From contig JAFAMB010000045.1 in the NCBI GenBank assembly GCA_019233825.1, forward strand, positions 1 to 35,041: a stretch of 35,041 nt of DNA, given 5' to 3'. Shown one piece after another: positions 27,269 to 35,041 of the stretch. The stretch's first letter is position 1, and each line of letters opens with the position of its first letter. This DNA is from Verrucomicrobiota bacterium (GTDB lineage: Bacteria > Verrucomicrobiota > Verrucomicrobiia > Chthoniobacterales > JAFAMB01). The position numbers were made by a program, and so were the translations under genes. The notes below the pieces were generated by a model. That model saw only the letters and a program-made list of their open reading frames with translations, had not been told where the DNA came from and made no database searches.

Positions 27269-28137
27269 AGCAAAGAATTGCAATTCTTGGCAAAAACGGG
27301 CGACTTGGCGCCGCCCTTTGCCGAGACCTCGCCGATAAATACGAGATCCTGGCGCTAGGACGAGCGGAGTTGGACCTGACAAGGCCGATTCGTGAACAGT
27401 TGCAGTGTGTCGAGTTCGATCTGCTGATCAATGCCGCAGCTGCAACAAACGTTGACTGGTGTGAGCGGCACCTGTCCGAGGCGAGCCGCATCAATGCTCG
27501 CTCGGTGTCCGAACTCGGCTCCCTTTGTGTCGAAAGGGGTGTTCGCTGTCTGCACGTAAGCACGGATTACGTCTTCGACGGCTCGGCGACCCGCCCCTAT
27601 CACGAGGAAGACCGAGCCATGCCGATCAGTGTTTATGGGAAAACGAAGCTGCTCGGTGAAGAACTTTTGCTGCGGACATGTGCCGATCACCTCGCAATTC
27701 GAGTCTCCTGGGTGTTCGGGCCGGATAAGTCCGGCTTCGTTGATATGTTGCTTGATCGAGCTATGAACGAAGAATCAGTCGTAGCCATTGATGATAAATT
27801 CGCCGCGCCGACCTATACCGTAGATTTCGCCCAATGGATTCGGCCACTTTTGTTTGACCTGCCCGTGGGTGGCATTCTTCATCTGTGCAATTCCGGGGGA
27901 TGCAGCTGGCGCGAGTACGCCCAATGCGCAGTCGAAGCAGCCCGCCAGGAAAAAGTCCGGCTTAAAGCCCGTGAAGTCCATCCAATCAGCCTCGGTTCCA
28001 TGGAGACTTTTGTTGCCCGTCGCCCGGCTTACACGGTGTTGGCCACCGATAAATTTTCGAAAATCACCGGTTTGTTTCCTCGCCCTTGGCAAGACGCCGT
28101 CACAGAGTTCGTTCAGAAGAAATATTCGAGGGCGTAA
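27265..28137 (+). CDS. rfbD: dTDP-4-dehydrorhamnose reductase
   Basis: IAILGKNGRLGAALC, DLLINAAAATNVDWCE, STDYVFDGSATRPYHEED, SVYGKTKLLGE. ATGA overlap with rfbB. Confidence 0.92.
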   Translation: MKQRIAILGKNGRLGAALCRDLADKYEILALGRAELDLTRPIREQLQCVEFDLLINAAAATNVDWCERHLSEASRINARSVSELGSLCVERGVRCLHVSTDYVFDGSATRPYHEEDRAMPISVYGKTKLLGEELLLRTCADHLAIRVSWVFGPDKSGFVDMLLDRAMNEESVVAIDDKFAAPTYTVDFAQWIRPLLFDLPVGGILHLCNSGGCSWREYAQCAVEAARQEKVRLKAREVHPISLGSMETFVARRPAYTVLATDKFSKITGLFPRPWQDAVTEFVQKKYSRA

Positions 28138-28811
28138 TGGTTATAAGAAAGTTTCGCTCTGAGAGGGGGTCTTGTCTTGCCGGCTGCCTGATCTTTGCCA
28201 TCGTCATAGCGCTTATCGTCGGAGCGGTCCTTTGGGGAGCCTACTCGACATATCAGGGTATTTATCAGATGACCTCTCCGCAGCCTTACTCGTTTGAACC
28301 GATCCCTTCTGTCGCGGACCAGAACGCGGCGCGCTTGAAATGGCGCACCCTGCTCGATGCCTTGCAGAGAGGCGAGGAGGCAGAATTCAGGTTTTCTGCC
28401 GACGATTTAAACGCCTGGTTCTTTGCCGATGGGAAAAACGCCGATCTCATTCCGCATCTTCGGTTTCGAACTACCGAAGATTGGATTGTGGCCGAAGTGA
28501 GCGTTCCATTGCGTTTCATGGCAGAGATCCCGATGCTGCCCTCATTGCGAGACCGGTTCTTTGACGGCAAAATTGCTGTCCGGCTGGCTGTTGAGCAGGC
28601 AGAGTTGAAGATAAAGGGGCTGGATGTCGAGGGAAACGGCCACAGGCTCCCGTGGTTGTTCACAGGACAAGGATACCGCAATACAGTGCAGCAAACTCTC
28701 GAACAAGCGGTTCGCACCCGCTTACCGGAAGGGGACGCCTTCCTTTCGCGCCTCGAGTCCATCCAGGTCGAGAACGGCCAGATCATCGTTCGGCTCCGAG
28801 CTGGGAAGTAG
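28137..28811 (+). CDS. Hypothetical protein with one N-terminal transmembrane segment
   Basis: TAATG overlap with rfbD; CLAGCLIFAIVIALIVGAVLWG hydrophobic stretch. Confidence 0.7.
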   Translation: MVIRKFRSERGSCLAGCLIFAIVIALIVGAVLWGAYSTYQGIYQMTSPQPYSFEPIPSVADQNAARLKWRTLLDALQRGEEAEFRFSADDLNAWFFADGKNADLIPHLRFRTTEDWIVAEVSVPLRFMAEIPMLPSLRDRFFDGKIAVRLAVEQAELKIKGLDVEGNGHRLPWLFTGQGYRNTVQQTLEQAVRTRLPEGDAFLSRLESIQVENGQIIVRLRAGK

Positions 28812-28969
28812 GGGGAAACGCCGAGAACGTCGAAAACGCCCGAGAACGCCGAGAAGGGCAAATGCAAAAGAAGAAACACCGAACTATTTCTTCTTAGGCG
28901 TTAATTATTTGGCGCTTGCCATCCAGTCATTCGCGCGCGTTCTCGGCGTTCTCGGCGTTTCCCCTCTAC
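28808..28969 (+). mobile_element. Copy 2 of the MITE-like inverted-repeat element, GTAG at both ends
   Basis: gtagggggaaacgccgagaacg ... cgttctcggcgtttcccctctac; core TTCTTAGGCGTTAATTATTTGGCGCTTGCCATCCAG. Confidence 0.8.
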
Positions 28970-29823
28970 CGGACCTGCACAGCCGAAAAACGGCGCTCCG
29001 GCTTCGCTATCGCCTCCTGCGCATCGATCAAACGAATTTCCCGGGCACCCGAGCCGACGGTCGCTTCAAGTACGCCAAACACGGCGGCGGTAGTCACTTC
29101 CAATGCTTCCTGGATCGATCTGGATCTAAGCCAATGCGCGAAGAACAGGGCTGCGGCCATGTCTCCCGCGCCGTTGACCTCTAATGGCAATCGCGGCGTC
29201 TCGACCAAATACGCCCGGTTTTGTTCCACCGCCAAAATCTCGATCAGATCGCGGTCAGCGTCGGTACGCCGTAGACTTGTCACCAGCGTTACTCTGGGAC
29301 CCATGGCCATGACAATATCGGTCGCCGCGAGTGCTGATTCGAGATCGGTGACGCGACGATTGGCCAGGTATTCGAGTTCGAACTGGTTCGGCGTAACGAT
29401 CGTGGCTGCAGGCAGAGCCTGGCCGCGCATGAATTCCGGGATGCCGGGGCGGACAAAGAATCCTCGGCCCACATCACCCATAACAGGATCGCAGCAATAT
29501 ATGGCCTCAGGATTGGCCCTCTTCACCCGTCTAAAGGCGTCCAGAATGACTTCGCCTAACGAGACGTCCCCCATGTAGCCGCTTAATACACCGGTGCATT
29601 CGGGCAGTACTCCGCGCTCTTCGATGCCTCGGATCACTTCGGCTACACCTTCGACGGGCAGCACCATTCCCCGCCAGGATGCGTATCCGGTATGATTCGA
29701 GAAATGCACGGTATTCACCGGCCAGACCTCGACTCCGATCCGCTGCAGCGGAAAGACTGCGGCGCTGTTTCCAACGTGCCCGTACGCAACGCTGGACTGA
29801 ATCGACAGAATCGTAAGCGACAT
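28966..29823 (-). CDS. pdxY: Pyridoxal/pyridoxamine kinase PdxY-like
   Basis: SIQSSVAYGHVGNSAAVFPLQRIGVEVWPVNTVHFSNHTGY, CDPVMGDVGRGFFV, TPNQFELEYL, GAGDMAAALFFA. ATG at 29823. Confidence 0.92.
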   Translation of the reverse strand: MSLTILSIQSSVAYGHVGNSAAVFPLQRIGVEVWPVNTVHFSNHTGYASWRGMVLPVEGVAEVIRGIEERGVLPECTGVLSGYMGDVSLGEVILDAFRRVKRANPEAIYCCDPVMGDVGRGFFVRPGIPEFMRGQALPAATIVTPNQFELEYLANRRVTDLESALAATDIVMAMGPRVTLVTSLRRTDADRDLIEILAVEQNRAYLVETPRLPLEVNGAGDMAAALFFAHWLRSRSIQEALEVTTAAVFGVLEATVGSGAREIRLIDAQEAIAKPERRFSAVQVR

Positions 29824-29833
29824 GAGCCTTAAA

Positions 29834-29857
29834 GTAAGCGAAGCCTCCTGGCTTTGC
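29834..29857 (+). repeat. REP-like hairpin GTAAGCGAAGCCTCCTGGCTTTGC upstream of pdxY
   Basis: GCGAAGCC-TCCT-GGCTTTGC; related to 11022-11044, 11060-11082 and 23602-23625. Confidence 0.7.
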
Positions 29858-29924
29858 CTGAATACAAGTAGCCTCCCTGCTTTGCCCGAAGACAAGTAGG
29901 CTCTGATCCCCTCCTCATTTACAA

Positions 29925-29948
29925 ATGACAAAAATTGACAATTGTCAT
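29925..29948. promoter_or_regulatory. Palindromic candidate operator ATGACAAAAATTGACAATTGTCAT
   Basis: Perfect 12-bp palindrome TGACAATTGTCA at 29936-29947 plus a third TGACAA half-site, upstream of AKR-TetR. Confidence 0.4.
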
Positions 29949-29970
29949 CAGGCCGCCGACCGTAGGTTCC

Positions 29971-30996
29971 GTGAGCACAAAGCCTATCCAATCAACGATC
30001 CCGGCCCGTACGCTTGGTACCGGCGGACCGACCGTGTCCGCCGTTGGTCTCGGGTGCATGGGAATATCCGATTTTTATGGACCGGCCGACGAATCCGAAA
30101 GCGTGGCCACTATCCATGCCGCCCTGGACGCGGGAATTAATATCCTGGATACCGGTGACTTTTACGGCATGGGCCATAACGAACTGCTGTTATCGCGCGC
30201 CCTTAAAGAGCGCCGAAAAGAAGCGTTCGTCTGTGTCAAATTCGGTGCGCTGCGAACCCCGGACGGTTCTTTTCTTGGGCTCGACCTGCGTCCGGCTGCG
30301 GTCAAAAACTTTCTCGCCTATTCGCTCAAGCGTCTTGGAACGGATTACATCGACCTCTATCAACCTTGTCGGATCGATCGCAGCGTTCCAATTGAAGAAA
30401 CGATCGGCGCCATGGTTGAGCTAAAGGAGCGCGGCTATATCCGTTTTCTTGGCATTTCGGAAGCTGGCCCGGAAATGATTCGCCGTGCTCATGCCGTTCA
30501 TCCCATCTCCGCTCTGCAGATAGAGTATGCAGTTGTGACTCGTTCGATCGAAGAGGCAATTCTGCCCGTTACCCGGGAGCTCGGGATCAGCATCACTGCT
30601 TACGGCGTGTTCTCGCGCGGTTTACTGAGCACGACGACAAAAGTTCCCGATCCATCCAAAGGTGATTATCGCGCCTTTTATCCCAGGTTTCAGCCAGAGA
30701 ACTTTCAAGAGAATCTTCGCTTGATCGACAATCTTCGTTCGATTGCAGCGCGCAAAGGATGCACTCTCGCTCAACTGGCATTGGCCTGGGTTTTGGCGCA
30801 GGGGAATGATATTATCCCTTTGGTTGGCGCTAGAAAAACCGAACGGTTGGCCGAAGCGTTGGGCGCCGTGCCGGTTTTGCTTAGGGCCGATGATTTGGCG
30901 GAAATTGACCGCATTGTCCCGCGCGGTGCGGCGGCGGGCGAAAGATATCCGTTAGAACAAATGGCGATGTTGGACAGTGAACGCTCTTCTCGGTAG
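29971..30996 (+). CDS. Aldo/keto reductase
   Basis: TVSAVGLGCMGISDFYGPADESESVATIHAALDAGINILDTGDFYGMGHNE, DYIDLYQPCRID; GTG start 29971 is a guess within ORF 29935-30996. Confidence 0.9.
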   Translation: MSTKPIQSTIPARTLGTGGPTVSAVGLGCMGISDFYGPADESESVATIHAALDAGINILDTGDFYGMGHNELLLSRALKERRKEAFVCVKFGALRTPDGSFLGLDLRPAAVKNFLAYSLKRLGTDYIDLYQPCRIDRSVPIEETIGAMVELKERGYIRFLGISEAGPEMIRRAHAVHPISALQIEYAVVTRSIEEAILPVTRELGISITAYGVFSRGLLSTTTKVPDPSKGDYRAFYPRFQPENFQENLRLIDNLRSIAARKGCTLAQLALAWVLAQGNDIIPLVGARKTERLAEALGAVPVLLRADDLAEIDRIVPRGAAAGERYPLEQMAMLDSERSSR

Positions 30997-31007
30997 CAGC
31001 TGAGCGA

Positions 31008-31601
31008 ATGGCTGCTGGCGAAGAGAGCCGGGAACGGATCCTTGAGGCGGCGGAAGAACTGCTCCGCCGGTTCGGTCCGGAGAAATTTCGAATCGTTGAC
31101 GTCGCTCAGGCATTGGGCATGAGCCACGGCAACATCTATCGCTACTTTTCTGACAAGGAAGCAATTCTGGACAAGATCGCTCAACGCTGGCTCGCCAAAA
31201 TCACGGGACCATTGCAGGAAATCGTCTCCGGGCGCACTGCCACCGCGGCTACCCGGCTGGAGGAGTGGGTCCTTGCCTTGATGCGGCTTAAACGCCGGAA
31301 GGCAACTGCCGACCCGGAATTGTTTCGCACCTATCAGGCTATCGCGGAAGCCTCGCGCGACGTCGTGGCGGAACATATCCGCCATCTTATCGCTCAACTC
31401 GCTGAGATCATCCGGAACGGTACCGAAGCAGGCGAATGGAATGTGCGGAGCCCGACCAAGGCGGCCGAAGCCATTCTCAACGCCACCACCTTTTTTCATC
31501 ACCCCGCGTTTGTTTCGCGTCCCGGCCCGCAACCAACCGAGGCCAACGCGCTAGACACTCTGAAATTGCTCATTGCCGGATTAAAGTCGGGAGTAGTTTG
31601 A
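31008..31601 (+). CDS. TetR/AcrR family transcriptional regulator
   Basis: RERILEAAEELLRRFGPEKFRIVDVAQALGMSHGNIYRYFSDKEAILDKI. Confidence 0.9.
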   Translation: MAAGEESRERILEAAEELLRRFGPEKFRIVDVAQALGMSHGNIYRYFSDKEAILDKIAQRWLAKITGPLQEIVSGRTATAATRLEEWVLALMRLKRRKATADPELFRTYQAIAEASRDVVAEHIRHLIAQLAEIIRNGTEAGEWNVRSPTKAAEAILNATTFFHHPAFVSRPGPQPTEANALDTLKLLIAGLKSGVV

Positions 31602-31602
31602 G

Positions 31603-31619
31603 AAACGCCCGAGGCGTTT
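31603..31619 (+). terminator. Hairpin AAACGCC-CGA-GGCGTTTT just after tetR stop; terminator-like, resembles joined ends of the MITE-like element
   Basis: Perfect 7-bp stem, 3-nt loop, T-run. Confidence 0.55.
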
Positions 31620-31676
31620 TCACCGCCTCTTTCCGCTTGGATTCTAACTCGCGATGATTTACCAACAAGCATCTCC

Positions 31677-32405
31677 ATGGTCCAATCGCTGAACGGCAAA
31701 ATCGCCATTGTGACTGGAGCGAGCTCCGGCATCGGACGCGCCGTCGCCTACGAGCTTGCCGGTCAGGGCGTTAAGCTGGTCTTGACCGCTCGCTCCGGAG
31801 ATCGGCTTGCCAGGCTTGCGCAGGAGCTTAGTTCGGAATCGGTCGTTGTCCCGGCGGACATGACCAGTCCAAAAGACATCCGCACGATTGTGGAGCGCGC
31901 CATCGATAGATTCGGCCGAATCGATATCCTTCTGGCCAACGCCGGAATCTACATATCCGGCGACGTCGTTGATGGCGAACCGGACGCCTGGGACCAGTTA
32001 ATCAGCACTAATGTCACTGGTGTGTTCCGCCTTGTCCACGCCGTGTTACCCTATCTGTTAGCGCAAAAGAGTGGCGACATTCTCGTGACAAGCTCTATCT
32101 CGGGCCACCAAGCCATCCATTGGGAGCCGGTCTATAGCGCTTCCAAGCACGCGGTACAATCATTCGTTCACGGTCTGCGCCGCCAATTGCTGACCACCGG
32201 TGTCCGCGTCGGAGCCGTTGCTCCCGGCATGGTCCTGAACGAACTCTGGGGGATAACCGACCCCGCGAAAATCGAGCAGAAAGTTAGCCGCGGCGCAGGA
32301 CTTCGTTCTGAAGACGTGGCTGAAGCCATTCTCTTCATGTTGACCCGTCCGCAAAACGTGACGATTCGCGACCTGGTCATGCTCCCGCGAGCCCAGGACT
32401 TGTGA
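31677..32405 (+). CDS. SDR family oxidoreductase
   Basis: IAIVTGASSGIGRAVAYELAG, LLANAGIYISG, YSASKHAVQSFVHGLRR. Confidence 0.92.
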   Translation: MVQSLNGKIAIVTGASSGIGRAVAYELAGQGVKLVLTARSGDRLARLAQELSSESVVVPADMTSPKDIRTIVERAIDRFGRIDILLANAGIYISGDVVDGEPDAWDQLISTNVTGVFRLVHAVLPYLLAQKSGDILVTSSISGHQAIHWEPVYSASKHAVQSFVHGLRRQLLTTGVRVGAVAPGMVLNELWGITDPAKIEQKVSRGAGLRSEDVAEAILFMLTRPQNVTIRDLVMLPRAQDL

Positions 32406-32538
32406 CTTTGGCCAGAGTCCCTTCCGCGTTACAGTGATCCGGAATATCACAAAGGCCCTTTGCGGGGCACCCGCAAAAACTTCACAAATCGGGTTGCGCG
32501 TTTGCGAAACAGAGGCAGTTTTAGTTTCCCAACGAAAT

Positions 32539-32616
<78 letters not shown>

Positions 32617-32788
32617 ATTCGATCCGATTTTGGGCGGGGAGCTTCCTATTCGTAAGGCTCTGATTTTATGGGTCTTAAGTTCGAAGTAGCGCCGGATCTA
32701 TAAGCAGAATCTCGGGATTTCGTTCAATGAAAACCACGCTAGAAAAAACGACTATGCTCAACTACAGCGAAGTATTTTGGGCGATTTT

Positions 32789-32830
32789 TAGCTAATTATT
32801 AGCTAATGACCTAGCTAATTTGTGACTAAT
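32789..32830. repeat. Iterated TAGCTAAT boxes at 11-12 bp spacing
   Basis: TAGCTAAT at 32789, 32800, 32812 and a GACTAAT variant at 32824. Confidence 0.65.
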
Positions 32831-33480
32831 TTCAGGGAGCTAGCGAGAGTCCAGAGACTCTTCACTCGAATACCAAGGGGGGGTCTCGTCCCGATCAAGT
32901 CACCGTTTTCCGGGCCAAATCATCAAAAAGTTCCACTCAAGTTAGCAGGCAAATTTCGAGATGCCCTTTGGTGACGTTCCAACCCAGACCCAGTTGGCGA
33001 CGGCGCCGCCAACGCCTAACGGTTTGTTGTTTGTTCCTCCTGTTGTTTTTGCCGACTTCGTGTCAGCCAGCCTAAGCCACGTAAGCGGTCATAAAAAACC
33101 GAAACGTCCTGGCCGGCTTTTGCCATTTCTTTGGCCAGGGCCTCAACTAAAGCCGGAGCAATTGCCGGCATTGACGCGCCATCATATCGGGGAAGCGGGC
33201 TCGAAATTCTTCAAAAGTTTCTTCGGCGCTTTGGTCAGCCAGCTTTTCGGCAAAACGGTTTCCGCAGTCGAAATGGAGATAAACTGAGCCAAAGAGACAT
33301 GTTCTTCCTTAACAGACGTAAAAACCTTGTGAATCACGTACTCGCGCACATGGAGCGATCCTGTTGTACATCCGGTCTACCTCTTGGCAGGGCGCTACGT
33401 TCGATGCTAACTAGCCGATTGGTGACAAGAAGGGGTCAGCCCTTAGGAGGTTTCCCATGGTAGATCTAAAAGCGGCAATT

Positions 33481-34539
33481 TCAGGGGCTGCTGATAGACT
33501 CTGTCGCATGTGCTGAACGCGACCAAGAAACCATGGCACACGTTTGGATATGAGCGCTCTTTAAGCGCGCGAGGAATCGCTCCCATTGATTGCGATCGGT
33601 CTGCAGCTGGTTTATGTATCCAATTTCGGCGAAATACTCGGCTGCGGGATCGAGGCCGAAGCGCAGCAACGAGATGCCGGCGAATTCTCTGCGCCCCAAA
33701 ATGCAGTTTGCAATCAAACGGTCGATTACTTTGCTGGCCGGCGTGCTTATCGAACTAGGTGTAATAGCACTTTGCCCGTCTTGTTGCCGGAAGTCGCTTG
33801 GAGTGAAGTTGTCGCCCAGGCTGACGATTGCGAGGCAATATGCTGCGGGAATCAGCTGTTCGTTTGATACAATGCTCGTCGCGTCTCCAGTTGTTGGGTT
33901 GAGCCGCTTAAGATAATCCAGGAATACCTCCGGGATTTGGTCCGGCATGGTTGCCAGATCGCCGCCCGCGTCTACCCGGCTGATTGCGCTTCCAACCAAC
34001 AGCGTCGCTAGAAGCGGTGTCACGCTCGTGCTTTGACCGCCAGACTCGAGGAGCGCGAGCACACGCTCGCCTAACTGCACTTGTTGGCGCTCGGAGAAGA
34101 CCTTTTCCAGTTTCCTGCGCCGGAGATACTCGAAAATGAAGGGAATCAGCCGTTCCCCGGTAAGGTTCCGGGCGCAGGCTGGTTCGGTCGACAGCCTTGA
34201 GATCTGGGTCACGGCGAGACGTAATTACCAGCGCGTTGACCGGCCAACCTTGATCATAGAGCGTCTCGATATGACGCTGGGTTGGCGGTTCACGTTCCGA
34301 CAACGCGTCCACGACAATCATAATGCGCTGTTTGCCGAGCAGTCCTCGCAACAAGTCGTCAGGTAGTTCGTCTTCACCCAGCATGCCCCGGAGATTTCGC
34401 GCTAAGGATTCAAACAGGTTAGAGGTTTCCTCAACAATGAAGACGGGCAGCATCTGGTGCGCCATTAGACGTTCCTCGCCCTGAGTAGCCATCGCCCAAC
34501 GGGACAACGCGCAGGCAAGCGTGGACGTAAAGGATTAAC
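33481..34539 (-). pseudogene. Decayed NACHT/STAND-type NTPase fragment (frameshift, no Walker A)
   Basis: Frame 1: STLACALSRWAMATQGEERLMAHQMLPVFIVEE...RIMIVVDALSE...NALVITSRRDPDLKAVDRT; frame 2 continues LTGERLIPFIFEYLRRRKLEKVF. Shift near 34170. Confidence 0.65.
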
Positions 34540-34769
34540 GGACGATCAAAGAAGTGTTGAACAGAATTACAAGAAACACAAAAATTTAAAGGCTTTTGAA
34601 AAAGTGCAGGATTTTTGAGGGATGACATGTAATACTCGCAGAACTTCCCATGAACTGAAAACGACATCCAGTGCGTCGAAGAGCGTGCTGAAGTCATTCC
34701 GGGCGACGTCGACGTTGCAGGTGATCAGCTAAAGAATAGTATAGACTGTAGCTGGCTGGAGTCGGGTCT

Positions 34770-35041
34770 GTGATTGAGCTCTCAACATATAGCCTCGAGC
34801 TCGTGCGGAATGATAAAGTGCTTAACCTTTATCGCGCCAGGAGCGAGTACGATGGCTCTCAGATTCTGGTGCTTTCACCCGCGGTAGAGTATCCCGCGCC
34901 GGAAGTTCTCAAACAGCTAGAGCACGAATATTCTCTCAGAGAAGAGCTGGATCCCGCTTGGGCCGTTCGGCCGATTGGAATTACTCATCACAGGGACCGT
35001 ACCGTACTCGTCTTAGAGGATCCGGGCGGTGTTCCTCTCGA
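34770..35041 (+). CDS. 5' part of a Ser/Thr kinase-ATPase-sensor histidine kinase (trifunctional, HWE-kinase type)
   Basis: Manual translation from GTG 34770: VIELSTYSLELVRNDKVLNLYRARSEYDGSQILVLSPAVEYPAPEVLKQLEHEYSLREELDPAWAVRPIGITHHRDRTVLVLEDPGGVPL; runs off the edge. Confidence 0.7.
   Translation, partial: MIELSTYSLELVRNDKVLNLYRARSEYDGSQILVLSPAVEYPAPEVLKQLEHEYSLREELDPAWAVRPIGITHHRDRTVLVLEDPGGVPL

Overview
A GC-rich bacterial chromosomal window, probably verrucomicrobial (guess from protein flavour and dense palindromic intergenic repeats; not testable here). Recognisable genes: GH3 beta-glucosidase with PA14 insert, moeA, nadA, HI0933/BaiN-type flavoprotein, Bcp peroxiredoxin, a DUF697-like protein with an eroded G-domain, an in-frame RsmA(KsgA)-NUDIX fusion, a beta-oxidation cluster (acyl-CoA oxidase-like, fadJ-like, thiolase, acyl-CoA synthetase) plus a FadL porin, pstS-pstC-pstA without pstB and with a truncated second pstS, DUF4864, DUF374 acyltransferase, rfbB-rfbD, pdxY, AKR-TetR-SDR, initiator tRNA-Met, a decayed NACHT/STAND NTPase and the start of a Ser/Thr kinase-ATPase-histidine kinase. 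The most interesting signal is in the intergenic DNA. There are many REP-like units with the layout 5'-GTAG + hairpin + TCC(N) loop, and their stems differ between copies by compensatory changes. The GTAG of these or related repeats supplies the TAG stop codon of six genes. A separate ~160-bp inverted-repeat element occurs twice, plus a possible ends-only remnant, and its core differs mostly at third codon positions. No RAYT transposase is visible in the window.
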